Origin: Salipiger mucosus DSM 16094
Lineage (GTDB): Bacteria > Pseudomonadota > Alphaproteobacteria > Rhodobacterales > Rhodobacteraceae
Direction: 5' to 3'
Length of the DNA: 64,000 nt
Assembly: GCF_000442255.1 (NCBI RefSeq)
Contig: NZ_KE557281.1
Coordinates: 1-64,000, forward strand
Numbering within the stretch: position 1 is the first letter of the stretch; every line of letters starts with the position of its first letter. Positions 19,542-29,087 of this stretch are shown piece by piece. The position numbers and the translations under genes are program-made. Under the pieces are notes generated by a model. It saw nothing but the letters and a program-made list of their open reading frames with translations, was not told the DNA's origin and did not search any database.

Positions 19542-21731
19542 TCATTTCGCATTGGAAAGCTGGTTGGGGTGGCCGAGGTGAGAGCGTGTGCTCCCCTCGC
19601 TATCGGCGGTGTGCGCGGCGAGCGAAGCCGCGGATGCCGCATTCTTGGCACGTCGCCTGTCGGTCTTGATGACGACGGGGCAACGGTCGTGATCTTGGTA
19701 GAGCACCTGGCAGTTCAGGCAGGAGATGCACTCGTTCGGATTGATCTCGCCCGTCGGGTGGATCGCCTTGACCGGACAGTCGGTGGCACAGAGCTGACAG
19801 GGGTTGCCGCATTCCTTGTACCGCTTCAGCCAGCGGAACATGTGCAGCCGCGCCGGGATCGCCAGGCCACCGCCCAGTGGACAGACGTAGCGGCAATAGA
19901 ACCGTTCGATGAAGAGCCCCGGCAGCAGGAAGGCGACGGCAATCAGAACGTAGGGTAGCGGCCGCGCGAATTTCAGGATGATCGCGGTCTTGAAGGGCTC
20001 CACCTCGGCGAACCGCTCAGCCAGCTCCAGCGAGTAGAGTGAAAGCCCGAAAAGCCCGAGGAAGATGATGTACTTCACCGCCCAGAGCCTCTCGTGCAAG
20101 CCCCAGGGTAACGTCACCTGCGGCACGCCGAACCGCCGTGCGATCTTGTTCGACAGCTCCTGCAACGCGCCGAAGGGGCAAAGCCAGCCGCAATAGGCCC
20201 CCCGCGCCCAGAACAGCAGCGCCGCGGCCACGGCGAACCAAAGGATGAAGATAAGCGGGTCCATCAGGAACGTGTTCCACTGGAAATCGCTAAACAGGGC
20301 GTTGACGACCGCCAGGATGTTCACGACCGAAAGCTGTGCGTTGGCGATCCAGCCGACGAAGACCAGCGTGAAAGCGAGGTAGGCGTTGCGCAGGATCGCG
20401 AAGAGCTGCGCGTTCTTCGTCGCGAAATTCTGGAAGAAGATCCCCGACAACAACACCAGCGCGGCGGCAAGAACGATCACCTGTATGCGTTTGGTATCCC
20501 AGATCCGCTGCCACAGCGCATCTCGGGCATCCGTTCCGGCGGGTTCGGGCGCGATCTCAGTCACAGGCGCGGGGGCGACGGTGCGGGTATAGGGCCCGGG
20601 CAATTCGTAGCCGAGGTCGTATGTCAGGAAGACCTTGTCGATCGGACCGACCGCCCGGCTGACGAGAAACTGCAGCCGAAACGGCTTTGCCGGATCGAAA
20701 TCGGCCTCCGCCGGGATGATGAACAGGTCCATCTCTGAGAAGTCTGGTGCGTTTTCGGCCGAAACCCGCACGACACGGCTGTGCTCGCGGTCGCGGAAGC
20801 GATAGGCCATCTCGCCCTGGATCAGCTGGAACCGGTCGAAGATTCCGCCGCGAACATAGCCGGACCCCTTGAAAGACCAGCGCCCCGCGCCGAACACGGC
20901 AAGCGCCTCGTCGCCGGGTTCCAGGCGCGCTTGCAGGTTCTCCCAAGCCGCTTCGCCCAACAGCGAACGGCCGATTGCTGGATGGCTGACCAGTGCAGTC
21001 CACACGTCCACATGCGCGTCGGATGCGGGTCCAGGTTCGGCGTTCTTGTCGGTACGCGGGTCTCCCAGCGCGGCGAAATCCGAGTTGATCGTTGCCACGT
21101 CCAGCACCAGGCGGCGCAGCGCCCCGTTCCCGGCCAGCGTTTCCCAGCCCACTACGGCGCCGGCCGCGCGGTCGATCTCGCGCCGGGGGCCCGCCTGTTC
21201 CGGCGCCGCGAAACCCTCCAGACCCAGGGCCCGCGCCGCCTTGACCCCAGCGCGCAGGATCGAGTCGTCGATCACCATGATCGTCACGGTCACACCCGAC
21301 ACGATCTCCAGATCATCGGCGTCGCGGGGTCCCGACACGCCATGTAGGTCGAAGCCGGTGTAATGGTCGATCACCGCCCGGATCTCGGATTCCGGGATGC
21401 CAACCAGCACGATGGGTTCGGAATGCTTCACCAGCTTCGCCCCGGTCAGCATGGCCTCCGGTGAGATCCCGGCGAGGATGTGGATTGGCTTGCCAGAATA
21501 GCCCGTGGTCGGCACGAAATCGGAGGTCAGGAAAACCCAGCCGACAGTTTCGCCGTTACTCTGAGCGGGCACGAGCCCATCATCCCGCGGAGGCCCGAAG
21601 GCGGTGGCACCGGGAACCAGCTCGGCGGGATTCACGTCGCCGAGATACTCGACGACCAGCGGCTCGGCCCGGGCCGGATCGACTAGGGCCAACATTGCCA
21701 AAAAGACCAGAGTTTTTAGAAATATCCGCAT
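19542..21731 (-). CDS. nosR: NosR, membrane flavo-iron-sulfur protein
   Basis: The 729-residue protein has a signal peptide, a periplasmic FMN-binding domain (threonine attachment motif in SGVTVTI near residue 160), about six membrane helices, two cysteine motifs of the CxxxCP type ([23 protein letters not shown]) and a C-terminal ferredoxin domain ([31 protein letters not shown]). NosR feeds electrons to NosZ and is needed for nos expression. I chose the ATG at 21731 so that the signal peptide is at the N-terminus; its ribosome site is weak. It heads the nosRZDFYLX operon. Confidence 0.93.
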   Translation of the reverse strand: MRIFLKTLVFLAMLALVDPARAEPLVVEYLGDVNPAELVPGATAFGPPRDDGLVPAQSNGETVGWVFLTSDFVPTTGYSGKPIHILAGISPEAMLTGAKLVKHSEPIVLVGIPESEIRAVIDHYTGFDLHGVSGPRDADDLEIVSGVTVTIMVIDDSILRAGVKAARALGLEGFAAPEQAGPRREIDRAAGAVVGWETLAGNGALRRLVLDVATINSDFAALGDPRTDKNAEPGPASDAHVDVWTALVSHPAIGRSLLGEAAWENLQARLEPGDEALAVFGAGRWSFKGSGYVRGGIFDRFQLIQGEMAYRFRDREHSRVVRVSAENAPDFSEMDLFIIPAEADFDPAKPFRLQFLVSRAVGPIDKVFLTYDLGYELPGPYTRTVAPAPVTEIAPEPAGTDARDALWQRIWDTKRIQVIVLAAALVLLSGIFFQNFATKNAQLFAILRNAYLAFTLVFVGWIANAQLSVVNILAVVNALFSDFQWNTFLMDPLIFILWFAVAAALLFWARGAYCGWLCPFGALQELSNKIARRFGVPQVTLPWGLHERLWAVKYIIFLGLFGLSLYSLELAERFAEVEPFKTAIILKFARPLPYVLIAVAFLLPGLFIERFYCRYVCPLGGGLAIPARLHMFRWLKRYKECGNPCQLCATDCPVKAIHPTGEINPNECISCLNCQVLYQDHDRCPVVIKTDRRRAKNAASAASLAAHTADSEGSTRSHLGHPNQLSNAK

Positions 21732-21810
21732 CGTCTGGCCCGTCGCTTTCGTCCGAATGGCGTGTTCGGATCCTGCGTAGCCGGAAGCCGGGAAAGGAAG
21801 TTTGTGCTTG

Positions 21811-21825
21811 CGCAACCTGGTTGCG
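21811..21825. repeat. 15-bp perfect inverted repeat upstream of nosR
   Basis: CGCAACC and GGTTGCG face each other around a single T, about 80 bases upstream of the nosR start. The position suits an operator, though it does not match the FNR/NNR consensus (TTGAT or TTGTC half-sites). Confidence 0.4.
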
Positions 21826-21863
21826 GATTCAGGGAGTCCGTGAACGCGGTTGCCCGTCGGGAT

Positions 21864-22095
21864 GGTAGTGTCCCACCGCTTGGTGTAAGAGGCCTCGCGC
21901 GGACCCCCCGGCGTAGCGCAGCGCGCGGCCGGGTGTGACGCTGGCGGCCAGCGTCAATCTTCGGGCAGGTTCGGGTTGCAAGACCTTGAACCAAGAACGG
22001 AGACGACGATGACCGACGACAGAATGACGCTGATCGAGCTGGTTGAGAAGCAGGCTGACGGCGACCTCGTCCGCGAGATGCTGGCCTTCGCGGCC
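21864..22095 (+). mobile_element. IS256-family element remnant (left end and transposase start)
   Basis: From about 21864 a sequence beginning GGTAGTGTCCCACCG looks like an IS256-type terminal repeat. It is followed by a stem-loop (21937-21955, arms GACGCTGG and CCAGCGTC) and an ATG at 22009. The frame gives MTDDRMTLIELVEKQADGD and LVREMLAFAA, the usual N-terminus of alphaproteobacterial IS256 transposases, then switches at 22096 to unrelated sequence. Only 29 of about 400 transposase codons remain, so this is a scar. Placement of the left end is by resemblance only. Confidence 0.6.
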
Positions 22096-22455
22096 AACGC
22101 GCGAACCGGCTTCTTCACCGCAGCGGCTCAGCAATTGGAGTCTTGTACGGGCTGACGTCGAAATACGTGCCCGAACTGGAAGCGGTCGCCCACTCGGCAC
22201 ACGGTCGCATTGTCGCTCGAGTGGGCGACCGCTTCCACGTCAACTCGGCTCGGGTAGCGGTCGAGCTGGCGGCCGCGGGCATGGGGATAGCCTATGCGCC
22301 CAGGTTCGCGATCGCGGATATGTAGGATTTCGAAATAGACAGGGGACCGGGCAGGGCCATCTATCTCAAAGTTGGTGCTCTGCCTCGAAAAACACGGGCA
22401 TTTCTCGACGTCGCGGCCAGAGATATGCTGGCCGCTCGGCCCCTCGAACGCGTGC
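22096..22455 (+). pseudogene. LysR-type regulator, internally deleted remnant
   Basis: Directly after the IS256 scar the same frame reads ARTGFFTAAAQQLE, a LysR helix-turn-helix fragment, and stops at 22153. A second frame carries the substrate-binding end: RFHVNSARVAVELAAAGMGIAYAPRFAIADM, a TAG at 22323-22325, then GPGRAIYLK and LPRKTRAFLDVAARDML to about 22455. So the middle of the gene is gone, the parts are out of frame and a nonsense codon is present. The deletion is presumably linked to the IS256 insertion. Confidence 0.6.
22178..22236. repeat. 19-bp perfect inverted repeat in the LysR remnant
   Basis: Bases 22178-22196 are the exact reverse complement of 22218-22236, with a 21-base loop. 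It lies inside the broken LysR frame, where the right arm reads as normal LysR coding sequence (RVGDRFHV). The left arm therefore looks like an inverted copy of coding sequence rather than a regulatory site. Confidence 0.8.
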
Positions 22456-22472
22456 GTGTCTGTCTTTGCCGG

Positions 22473-22643
22473 TCAGGCGGGAGAGCTGTCATCCTCGTCC
22501 TGTCCGGACTTTATTCCGCGTCGGAAGGCCGTTAACCCCTGCCCGACCTCACCCATGAGGGAGGAGATCTTGCCGCGGCCGAACAGGACGACAACGACGA
22601 CGAGGATCAGGGCCAGTCCGGTCAGACCGATGTTGTTGAGCAT
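22473..22643 (-). CDS. tatA: TatA/E-type twin-arginine translocase subunit, small
   Basis: A 56-residue frame starts at 22643 and reads MLNNIGLTGLALIL, five valines, LFGRGKISSLMGEVGQGLTAF and a charged tail ending DEDDSSPA. One N-terminal membrane helix, the FGxGKI hinge and the amphipathic GxxxxxFRxGI helix are the TatA hallmark. It is shorter than housekeeping TatA (about 70-90 residues). It lies between nosR and napC; NosZ, NosX and NapA in this window all carry Tat signals, so a dedicated or auxiliary pore component is reasonable. There is no clear ribosome site. Confidence 0.8.
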   Translation of the reverse strand: MLNNIGLTGLALILVVVVVLFGRGKISSLMGEVGQGLTAFRRGIKSGQDEDDSSPA

Positions 22644-22768
22644 TGGGTGTTTCCATTTTCTGCCGGCGCGGACTGCGGGGGGGGGGTGTCAGGATGCCGC
22701 CAGGGCATGCGCCCGTTCTTACAGATTATCGCGACACCGACATTGCGATCTCGCAAACTCGCGCCCGA

Positions 22769-23467
22769 TCAGCCCTTGGTCGGGAGACCCAGAAGGAAAC
22801 TCTGCACCTCCTCCTCTTCCGCCTCGGTCAGTCCGGGCTGGGTCCTTCCCTGCAGGTCGTCGGGGACGGTCCACCCAGGTTCTATCCCGGTCATGTCCGG
22901 GAGCTCATGTGCAATGCCCTTGTGGCAATCGATGCAAGTGCGCTCCCCGGTCAGCAGATACTCTGTATGAATTTCCGCCGCGCGGGGCGACTGCCTCGAC
23001 AGGTCCATGGCCACTTCGGAATGGCAGTTCCGACATTCCAGGCTGTCATTGGCCTTGAGCCGCCGCCATTCACGCTTCGCCATCACTAGGCGATGCTCGA
23101 GGAACTTCTGCCGTGTGTCGATCGTACCGAAGATTTTCCCCCATACTTCCTTGGAAGCCTGCATCTTCCGGGCGATCTTGTCGGTCCATTCGTGCGGAAC
23201 GTGGCAATCCGGACATCCTGCTCGCACGCCGGACCGGTTCGAAAAATGCACGGTATGGGACAGTTCTTCGTAAACGTTGTTCTCCATTTCATGGCAAGAA
23301 ATGCAGAACTCCTCGGTGTTCGTATATTCCAACGCGGTATTGAAAGCGCCCCAGAAAGCGACACCGCCGACGAAGCCGCCCAGTGTAAGGAATCCGAGGC
23401 CAAGGGTTCCGGCAGGCGTCCAGAGGACACGCCAGAACCAGCGAAAAGGTTGAACAAGCCAGCGCAT
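22769..23467 (-). CDS. napC: NapC, membrane-anchored tetrahaem cytochrome c
   Basis: The 232-residue protein has one N-terminal membrane helix ([20 protein letters not shown]) and four CxxCH haem sites: CISCH, CPDCH, CRNCH and CIDCH, in the NapC/NirT arrangement. It passes electrons from ubiquinol to NapAB. The start at 23467 lies one base after the napB stop; an upstream extension overlapping napB is not used. Confidence 0.95.
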   Translation of the reverse strand: MRWLVQPFRWFWRVLWTPAGTLGLGFLTLGGFVGGVAFWGAFNTALEYTNTEEFCISCHEMENNVYEELSHTVHFSNRSGVRAGCPDCHVPHEWTDKIARKMQASKEVWGKIFGTIDTRQKFLEHRLVMAKREWRRLKANDSLECRNCHSEVAMDLSRQSPRAAEIHTEYLLTGERTCIDCHKGIAHELPDMTGIEPGWTVPDDLQGRTQPGLTEAEEEEVQSFLLGLPTKG

Positions 23468-23468
23468 G

Positions 23469-23927
23469 TCATTCGCCCCCCGCGCCGGCGGCGCCAAGTT
23501 CTGACATGTCGGTGAACGTGTTGCCGATCAACGCTTGGGTGTCGGCCTGCGGCACGTGGCACTGCGTGCAGAAATACCGGCGCGGCGAGACGTCGGCCAG
23601 CATCTGTCCCTCGCGCGTCATGTAATGCGTGATCGATATCATCGGCGCGCCGGAACCCTCGACATGCTCACGCCGGTGACATGTCATGCAGCGGTTGGCG
23701 TTGACCGACAACTGATATCCTTGGATCGAGTGCGGGATGATCGGCGGCTGTTCGGGATAGGCACGCATCTGGCGGACATCGTCCGTGACGTAGTCCTCTA
23801 GCGGTTCCGCCGGAACCGGCTTCATGGGATCGGGCGAGGGCCCCGTCAGTTCCGGGACGCTCTGGGCGAAGACAAACGTTGCGGTAAAGCAGGCGGCGGT
23901 GATTGCTGTAAGACGGACCTGACGCAT
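23469..23927 (-). CDS. napB: NapB, dihaem cytochrome c subunit of nitrate reductase
   Basis: The 152-residue precursor has a signal peptide ([14 protein letters not shown]) and two haem sites, CMTCH and CTQCH, within NapB-typical sequence ([32 protein letters not shown]). It is the electron-accepting partner of NapA in the periplasm. The ATG at 23927 shares a base with the napA stop (TGATG). Confidence 0.95.
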   Translation of the reverse strand: MRQVRLTAITAACFTATFVFAQSVPELTGPSPDPMKPVPAEPLEDYVTDDVRQMRAYPEQPPIIPHSIQGYQLSVNANRCMTCHRREHVEGSGAPMISITHYMTREGQMLADVSPRRYFCTQCHVPQADTQALIGNTFTDMSELGAAGAGGE

Positions 23928-26434
23928 CACACGGCCTCCACGCGAACCGCACATTTCTTGAAATCCGTCTGCTTCGAGATCGGATCCGTCGCGTCCAGCG
24001 TGACCTTGTTGATGAGCTGACTCGCGTCGAACCATGGAACGAAGATAACACCTGGGGGCATGCGGTTGCGCCCGCGGGTCTCGATACGGCTAAGGATTTC
24101 GCCCCGACGAGAGATCACGCGCACCTCCATGCCCTGGTTCAGCCCGCGTTCGCGTGCGTCGATGGCATTCATGAAGACCTTCGCGCCCGGGAAGGCCTTA
24201 TAGAGTTCCGGCACCCGCATGGTCATTGATCCGGAATGCCAGTGCTCCAGAACACGGCCCGTCACCAGCCACATGTCGAATTCGTTGTCGGGACTTTCGG
24301 CCGGTGGCTCGTATGGAACCGAGATGATTACCGCGCGCCCGTCCGGTTTGCCGTAGAACTCGACGCCACTGCCGGCGGTCACGTAGGGATCGTGCCCTTC
24401 TCGGAAGCGCCAGCGGGTCTCCTGACCATCGACGACAGGCCAGCGTAGTCCGCGTACCTCGTCGCTCTGGTATGTGTCGTAGGAGGCAAGATCGTGGCCA
24501 TGCCCGCGCCCGAAGGCGGCGTATTCCTCGAATAGCCCCTTTTGCAGGTAGAATCCGAAGTGATTTGCTTCCTGGTTCTCATAGTCCTCGCGGACATCTT
24601 CCAACGGATACGCATCGACCTGTCCGTTGGCGTAGCAGACATCGAAGAGCGTCTTCCCGCGATATTCGGGATGGGCATCGAGAATTTCGACCGGCCAGAT
24701 CTCGTCTGTGGTGAAGCGTTTTGAGAACTCGGCCATTTGCCACAGGTCCGACCGGGCCTCGCCCGGCGCGTCAACCAGCTGGTGCCAGGCGTGGGTGCGG
24801 CGCTCGGCATTGCCATAGACGCCCTCCTTCTCGACCCACATGGCGGCGGGCAGGATAATGTCGGCTGCCATGGCCGTGACTGTCGGATAGGCGTCCGACA
24901 CCACGATCATGTTGTCCGGGTTGCGGTAGCCTTGGTAGGTCTCATTCTGGCTGTTGGGCGCCGCCTGCAGGTTATTGTTCACTTGTACCCAGTAAAAATT
25001 CAGTACCCCGTCCTTGAGCATTCGGTCCTGCAGTACCGCATGAAAGCCCGGCTTGGTGTTCAGCAGGCCGTGTGGCAGCTTCCAAAGCTCTTCGGCGTGA
25101 TGAACGTGCTCGGGGTTGGTTACCACCATATCGGCGGGCAGCCGGTGCGCGAAGGTGCCGACCTCGCGTGCCGTGCCGCAGGCCGACGGTTGACCGGTGA
25201 GCGAAAACGGCGAGTTGCCCGGCTCGCTGATCTTCCCGGTCAGAAGGTGGATGTTGTAGACCATCTGGTTCGCCCAGACGCCGCGGACGTGCTGGTTGAA
25301 GCCCATCGTCCAGAGCGACATGACCTTGGTGTCGGGGTCGGCGTAGAGCTCCGCGAGTTCCTCAAGGAAACCTGGCTCGACGCCCGATAGTTCGCTTACG
25401 TAGTCCAGCGTGTAGGTCGACACGTGCTCCTTGAACGCCTCGAAATTGCTGTCCTCCATCAACCCCGGGTTTCCCGCGCCGGTTGCGGCCTGCTCCAGTT
25501 CGTGCTCCGGGCGAAGGCCATAGCCGATGTCGGTGGCCCCCTTCTTGAAGGTCGTGTGCTTGCCGACGAACTCCTCATTCACCCTGCCCGTCTGGATGAT
25601 GTGGTTGGCGATGTAATTCAGGATCGCGAGGTCAGTGCCCGGCTTGAACACCATAGGGATGTCGGCCAGGTCCATCGAGCGATGGCTGAAGGTCGACAGC
25701 ACAGCGCATTTCACACCGGGCGTGCCCAGCCGACGATCTGCCAGCCGGGTCCATAGGATCGGGTGCATCTCGGCCATGTTCGAGCCCCAGAGCACGAAGG
25801 CATCGGCGTGCTCGAAATCGTCGTAGCAGCCCATTGGTTCGTCGATGCCGAATGTTCGCATGAAAGCGACGGCTGCCGAGGCCATGCAATGGCGCGCGTT
25901 GGGGTCGAGGTTGTTCGACCGGAAACCGGCGCGCATCAGCTTCGTCGCGGCGTAGCCCTCGAGCACAGTCCACTGGCCGGACCCGAACATGCCGATGCCC
26001 TCAGGCCCCTTCTCGGCCAACACCTTCTTGACGCGTTCGGCCATGACGTCGAAGGCTTCGTCCCAGCTGACCGGCTCGAATTCGCCGTTCTTGTCGAATT
26101 CGCCATTGGTCTTGCGCATCAGCGGCGTGGTCAGACGGTCCTCGCCATACATGATCTTGGACAGGAAATAGCCCTTCACGCAGTTGAGGCCTCGATTGAC
26201 CTCATGCTGCATGTCCCCATGGGTGGCGACCACCTTGCCTTTCTTTACGCCGACCATGACCCCGCAGCCGGTTCCGCAGAATCGGCAGGGCGCCTTGGAC
26301 CACTTGATTTTCAGTGCATCTACACCGCCGGGAACAGGTTGCGCGAGCGCGTCCTGCGGGATGCCTGCGGCGGAGGCGGCCAGAGCGGCGGCCTGCGCTT
26401 TCAGAAGCTGGCGTCGGGTCACGTCGAGTGGCAT
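23927..26434 (-). CDS. napA: NapA, periplasmic nitrate reductase catalytic subunit
   Basis: The 835-residue precursor has a Tat signal ([15 protein letters not shown]), an N-terminal 4Fe-4S motif ([13 protein letters not shown] with the fourth Cys in LNCVKGYF) and bis-MGD molybdenum domains. The molybdenum-ligand cysteine is in [18 protein letters not shown]. Length and motifs are those of full NapA. It reduces nitrate to nitrite in the periplasm. It overlaps napD by 16 bases in the nap operon. Confidence 0.97.
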   Translation of the reverse strand: MPLDVTRRQLLKAQAAALAASAAGIPQDALAQPVPGGVDALKIKWSKAPCRFCGTGCGVMVGVKKGKVVATHGDMQHEVNRGLNCVKGYFLSKIMYGEDRLTTPLMRKTNGEFDKNGEFEPVSWDEAFDVMAERVKKVLAEKGPEGIGMFGSGQWTVLEGYAATKLMRAGFRSNNLDPNARHCMASAAVAFMRTFGIDEPMGCYDDFEHADAFVLWGSNMAEMHPILWTRLADRRLGTPGVKCAVLSTFSHRSMDLADIPMVFKPGTDLAILNYIANHIIQTGRVNEEFVGKHTTFKKGATDIGYGLRPEHELEQAATGAGNPGLMEDSNFEAFKEHVSTYTLDYVSELSGVEPGFLEELAELYADPDTKVMSLWTMGFNQHVRGVWANQMVYNIHLLTGKISEPGNSPFSLTGQPSACGTAREVGTFAHRLPADMVVTNPEHVHHAEELWKLPHGLLNTKPGFHAVLQDRMLKDGVLNFYWVQVNNNLQAAPNSQNETYQGYRNPDNMIVVSDAYPTVTAMAADIILPAAMWVEKEGVYGNAERRTHAWHQLVDAPGEARSDLWQMAEFSKRFTTDEIWPVEILDAHPEYRGKTLFDVCYANGQVDAYPLEDVREDYENQEANHFGFYLQKGLFEEYAAFGRGHGHDLASYDTYQSDEVRGLRWPVVDGQETRWRFREGHDPYVTAGSGVEFYGKPDGRAVIISVPYEPPAESPDNEFDMWLVTGRVLEHWHSGSMTMRVPELYKAFPGAKVFMNAIDARERGLNQGMEVRVISRRGEILSRIETRGRNRMPPGVIFVPWFDASQLINKVTLDATDPISKQTDFKKCAVRVEAV

Positions 26435-26697
26435 TGGGGCTCCTCCGTATCATCGGCTTCTTCGGCATGTTCGAAGACCATGTTGGCTACAAGAACGCCG
26501 GGCATCAGGTTGATCTCGGTCAGCCGGTCGCCCAGCTGGCCGGTACTTGTTCCCTCGATGGTCACGATCAGGCGCGTGGCATCGCCGCCGTGCACTTCGA
26601 CACCGTCAAGCGCCTCGACATTGGCGCGGACAGCGTCGCGTTCTCCCTGCGTGACGCTCACCACGGCGGATGACACATGCCAACGTTCATCAGGCAT
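26419..26697 (-). CDS. napD: NapD, Tat-signal-binding chaperone
   Basis: The 92-residue cytoplasmic protein has the NapD pattern [31 protein letters not shown] and LIVTIEG, ending with [16 protein letters not shown]. NapD binds the NapA signal peptide and holds back export until cofactor loading. It overlaps napF at its start and napA at its end. Confidence 0.92.
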   Translation of the reverse strand: MPDERWHVSSAVVSVTQGERDAVRANVEALDGVEVHGGDATRLIVTIEGTSTGQLGDRLTEINLMPGVLVANMVFEHAEEADDTEEPQCHST

Positions 26698-27181
26698 CTT
26701 CCTTCTCCCTCTCGACCGCGCGGATCGCCCCGGCTGGGCAAGCCGAGGAACAGGCCGCGCAGCCAGTACAGGATGCTGTGTCCAACTGCGGCTGAAACGG
26801 CGCTCCGATCCGCGGTTTCATCGTGATCGCTTCCTCGGGGCAGGCATCGCGGCACGTCATGCAGGCGATCCCTGCCTGCACGAAGCAATCCCCGTTGATT
26901 TCCATCACGTGGGCCATGCTGGCTTCGTCCGCGAAGACGTTTTCCGGACAGGCATTCTCGCAGTCGAAGCAAAAGGTACACTCGCCGGCGTCGGGCAGCA
27001 TGGCCACACCCTCCGGCACGATCTGCAGGATGTTCTCCGGGCAGGCGTCGACACAGGCACCACATCGCGTGCAGGCTTGGAGCGAGGTTAAGTCCACGCC
27101 CGGCGGACGCGCGCGAAATGGTGGCGGACTCGCCTTGCCGCGCAATAGGTCGCGGCGGGATATGGAATCATGGGCAGGCAT
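26690..27181 (-). CDS. napF: NapF, ferredoxin-type protein
   Basis: The 163-residue protein has four-cysteine clusters arranged as bacterial ferredoxin repeats: CTRCGACVDACP, CTFCFDCENACP, CMTCRDACP and CTGCAACSSACP. An N-terminal RRDLLRG stretch resembles a Tat motif but NapF is cytoplasmic in known cases. It supports iron-sulfur loading of NapA. The gene follows napE by 4 bases. Confidence 0.92.
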   Translation of the reverse strand: MPAHDSISRRDLLRGKASPPPFRARPPGVDLTSLQACTRCGACVDACPENILQIVPEGVAMLPDAGECTFCFDCENACPENVFADEASMAHVMEINGDCFVQAGIACMTCRDACPEEAITMKPRIGAPFQPQLDTASCTGCAACSSACPAGAIRAVEREKEDA

Positions 27182-27185
27182 CGAT

Positions 27186-27386
27186 TCAATGGCCCGGGGG
27201 TCCTGGCGGCCCGGCGATTAATTGGAACATCCAGACGAGAAATCCGTAGCCGCCCACGACGCCAACGGCGACAACGGGCCAGACTCCGAACGCCAAGAAC
27301 AAGAAATGGATCAGTTCTCTGCGTCCCGATCCGGACCCTGTCGGGTGATTTTCGGTTGCTTGTCCCTCAGGCAAGGCGGCCTCCAT
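27186..27386 (-). CDS. napE: NapE, small membrane protein
   Basis: The 66-residue protein has one central membrane helix with the NapE stretch ELIHFLFLAFGVWPVVAVGVVGGYGFLVWM. Its function is unknown, but it is a standard first gene of napEFDABC operons. The ribosome site before the ATG at 27386 is weak. Confidence 0.9.
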   Translation of the reverse strand: MEAALPEGQATENHPTGSGSGRRELIHFLFLAFGVWPVVAVGVVGGYGFLVWMFQLIAGPPGPPGH

Positions 27387-27473
27387 GAATTCAGCAGCAT
27401 TCTGTTGAAGAACCTTGAAATGATCACGGAAAAGTTAGCAGTGCCGCTGCCATGTTTTCAACCTTTGCGTGCA

Positions 27474-27782
27474 TCATGGCGAGTCCCCGCCTTTTTTAGG
27501 CTGCGGGCCCAGTCGCACTGCAGGTGAGCGAGGCGTCACCGGAAAGCTACCCCGCGTTAGCACCTGGCCTTCGGCGTCGACGACAAGTCGGAATGCGCGC
27601 TCGCCGCGATAGAAGGTCATGCGCCAACGGCCCTCGTCCTTGTCCACTCCAATCTCAGTGCGGCTGCTGATGCGCCCACTGTGCATGTCGTCCCGGACTT
27701 GCTCCGCCGTGATTCGGAAGGCCCGCGCGATGACGGAAGCGTCGACAACAAAGCCGTTCCCTGTCTTGGAAATCTCGTCCAT
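27474..27782 (-). CDS. DUF6522 family protein
   Basis: The 102-residue soluble protein reads GNGFVVDASVIARAF, MHSGRISSRTEIGVDKDEGRWRMTFYRGERAFRLVVD and GQVLTRGSFP. This matches, from memory, the DUF6522 family, which often lies beside denitrification and nitric-oxide genes in Rhodobacterales. Function is unknown. It sits upstream of nap on the same strand and is divergent from the truncated haemoglobin gene, sharing a 153-base control region with it. Confidence 0.65.
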   Translation of the reverse strand: MDEISKTGNGFVVDASVIARAFRITAEQVRDDMHSGRISSRTEIGVDKDEGRWRMTFYRGERAFRLVVDAEGQVLTRGSFPVTPRSPAVRLGPQPKKGGDSP

Positions 27783-27852
27783 CTCCTCACCTCAGCTTCT
27801 CGTCCGGCCTATCCCCGTGGGCGCCTGCGACAGTCTGCGCACTCCCATGCGC

Positions 27853-27881
27853 TTGCCACCCAACAAATCGGTATCTATAAT
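27853..27881 (+). promoter_or_regulatory. sigma-70-type promoter for the truncated haemoglobin gene
   Basis: TTGCCA (27853-27858), a 17-base spacer and TATAAT (27876-27881) form a near-consensus promoter with transcription expected to begin near 27888. The spacer and -10 region are AT-rich and could host a repressor such as the NsrR encoded downstream, though no clear NsrR palindrome is visible. Confidence 0.7.
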
Positions 27882-27935
27882 ACTTATTAACGAACGTCCC
27901 CGCCAAATGCAATCGTCACGAAAGCGCTGCATCCG

Positions 27936-28388
27936 TTGATTGAGATCCAGACACCCCCCTCACGTAGCCCCTCCCTGCGGCCGAAGATCACCGCCGAGCT
28001 CGAGGCGCGAACAGGGTTGGACGACAGCGTTTTGCGTCAGCTGGTTCACACATTTTATGGAAAGATCCGAAATGATCCCGTCCTCGGCCCGATCTTCGCG
28101 GAGCGCATTACCGATTGGCCGCCGCATCTTGAACGGATGACGACCTTCTGGTCGTCCGTCGCCCTGATGACAGGGCGTTACCACGGCGCGCCGGTACCGA
28201 AACACGTGAGCCTGGCCGTCGATAGGTCTCACTTCGACCGCTGGCTTGTCCTTTTCAGCGAAACCGCCCGCGAAGTGTGCAGCCCAGCGGGCGCCGACCA
28301 CGTGATCGAACGGGCCGAGCGCATCGCCCGGTCGCTGAGCGTCGCAGTCGAAGACGCCCGCAGCACCGGCATTCCGAAGCTCGCCTGA
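27936..28388 (+). CDS. group-III truncated haemoglobin
   Basis: The 150-residue protein has the globin features FYGKIRNDPVLGPIF, WPPHLERMTTFWSSVALMTGRYHG (with proximal histidine region HVSLAVDRSHFDRWLVLF) typical of group-III truncated haemoglobins. These handle nitric oxide or oxygen in the cytoplasm. The only available start is TTG at 27936; no ATG precedes the conserved region in frame. It is followed by nsrR, consistent with a nitric-oxide response role. Confidence 0.88.
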   Translation: MIEIQTPPSRSPSLRPKITAELEARTGLDDSVLRQLVHTFYGKIRNDPVLGPIFAERITDWPPHLERMTTFWSSVALMTGRYHGAPVPKHVSLAVDRSHFDRWLVLFSETAREVCSPAGADHVIERAERIARSLSVAVEDARSTGIPKLA

Positions 28389-28514
28389 TATCGCCTGAAA
28401 CCGGATCCGGTCGATTCACAACTAGATACGGTGAGCACGCTCTGCCGTGGCGAAGCTGGTCACGCCCCCAGATTCGCGCGATAATCGATATCAACACCAC
28501 ATTATGGATGGCAG

Positions 28515-28931
28515 ATGCGCCTAACCTCTTTCACCGACTATGGGCTTCGCATGCTGATGCGCCTTGCCAGCGCGCCAGATCGGGCCTTCTCCACGGCCGA
28601 ACTGGCGCAGGAGTTCCAACTCTCCCGCAACCACCTTACCAAGATCATGCAAAAACTTGGAAAGGCCGGTCTGGTTCAGACCCGGCGCGGCGGTGGTGGC
28701 GGCGCCACGCTGGCCTGCGCACCCGAGGAGATACGGCTAGGCGACGTGGTAAGTCTGTTGGAAGAGGGACAGGCGCTTGTCGAGTGCTTCCAGCCCGGCG
28801 GCGGCGATTGCACGATTGAAGGATGCTGCCGTCTGAAGGGACGTCTTCGCGTCGCCAAGATGGCCTTTGTCGAGAACCTCAATCGCTCGACCCTTGCAGA
28901 TGTCGCGCTCTCGGCACCCGAGCCGGCCTGA
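28515..28931 (+). CDS. nsrR: NsrR, Rrf2-family nitric-oxide-sensing repressor
   Basis: The 138-residue protein starts with the Rrf2 winged helix (MRLTSFTDYGLRMLMRLA, LAQEFQLSRNHLTKIMQKL) and has the cluster cysteines in ECFQPGGGDC and EGCC, close to the NsrR spacing. NsrR carries an iron-sulfur cluster that nitric oxide destroys, lifting repression of detoxification genes. It lies 126 bases after the truncated haemoglobin gene, a probable target. Confidence 0.88.
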   Translation: MRLTSFTDYGLRMLMRLASAPDRAFSTAELAQEFQLSRNHLTKIMQKLGKAGLVQTRRGGGGGATLACAPEEIRLGDVVSLLEEGQALVECFQPGGGDCTIEGCCRLKGRLRVAKMAFVENLNRSTLADVALSAPEPA

Positions 28932-29087
28932 CAGGTCCCTCTGCGCGCACTGCGTACGTTGACCCCAAGCGGGATATCACTTAACCCGGCGACAACGAGG
29001 CGATGGCGTCGCCACGTTCTTCCCCGCATTTGTCCTGGACGCCCGGACCTGTTCGCGCACCCAATCCGGTGCCAGAGGAGGTTTCAA

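Noticed and set aside
22100-22650. Possible phase-variable nap/nos junction
   Set aside because: The IS256 and LysR pieces are fragments without paired ends, so a scar from one past event explains them.
27387-27473. FNR/NNR-type site upstream of napE
   Set aside because: No TTGAT-N4-ATCAA or TTGTC-N4-GACAA pattern with acceptable match could be found there or upstream of nosR.
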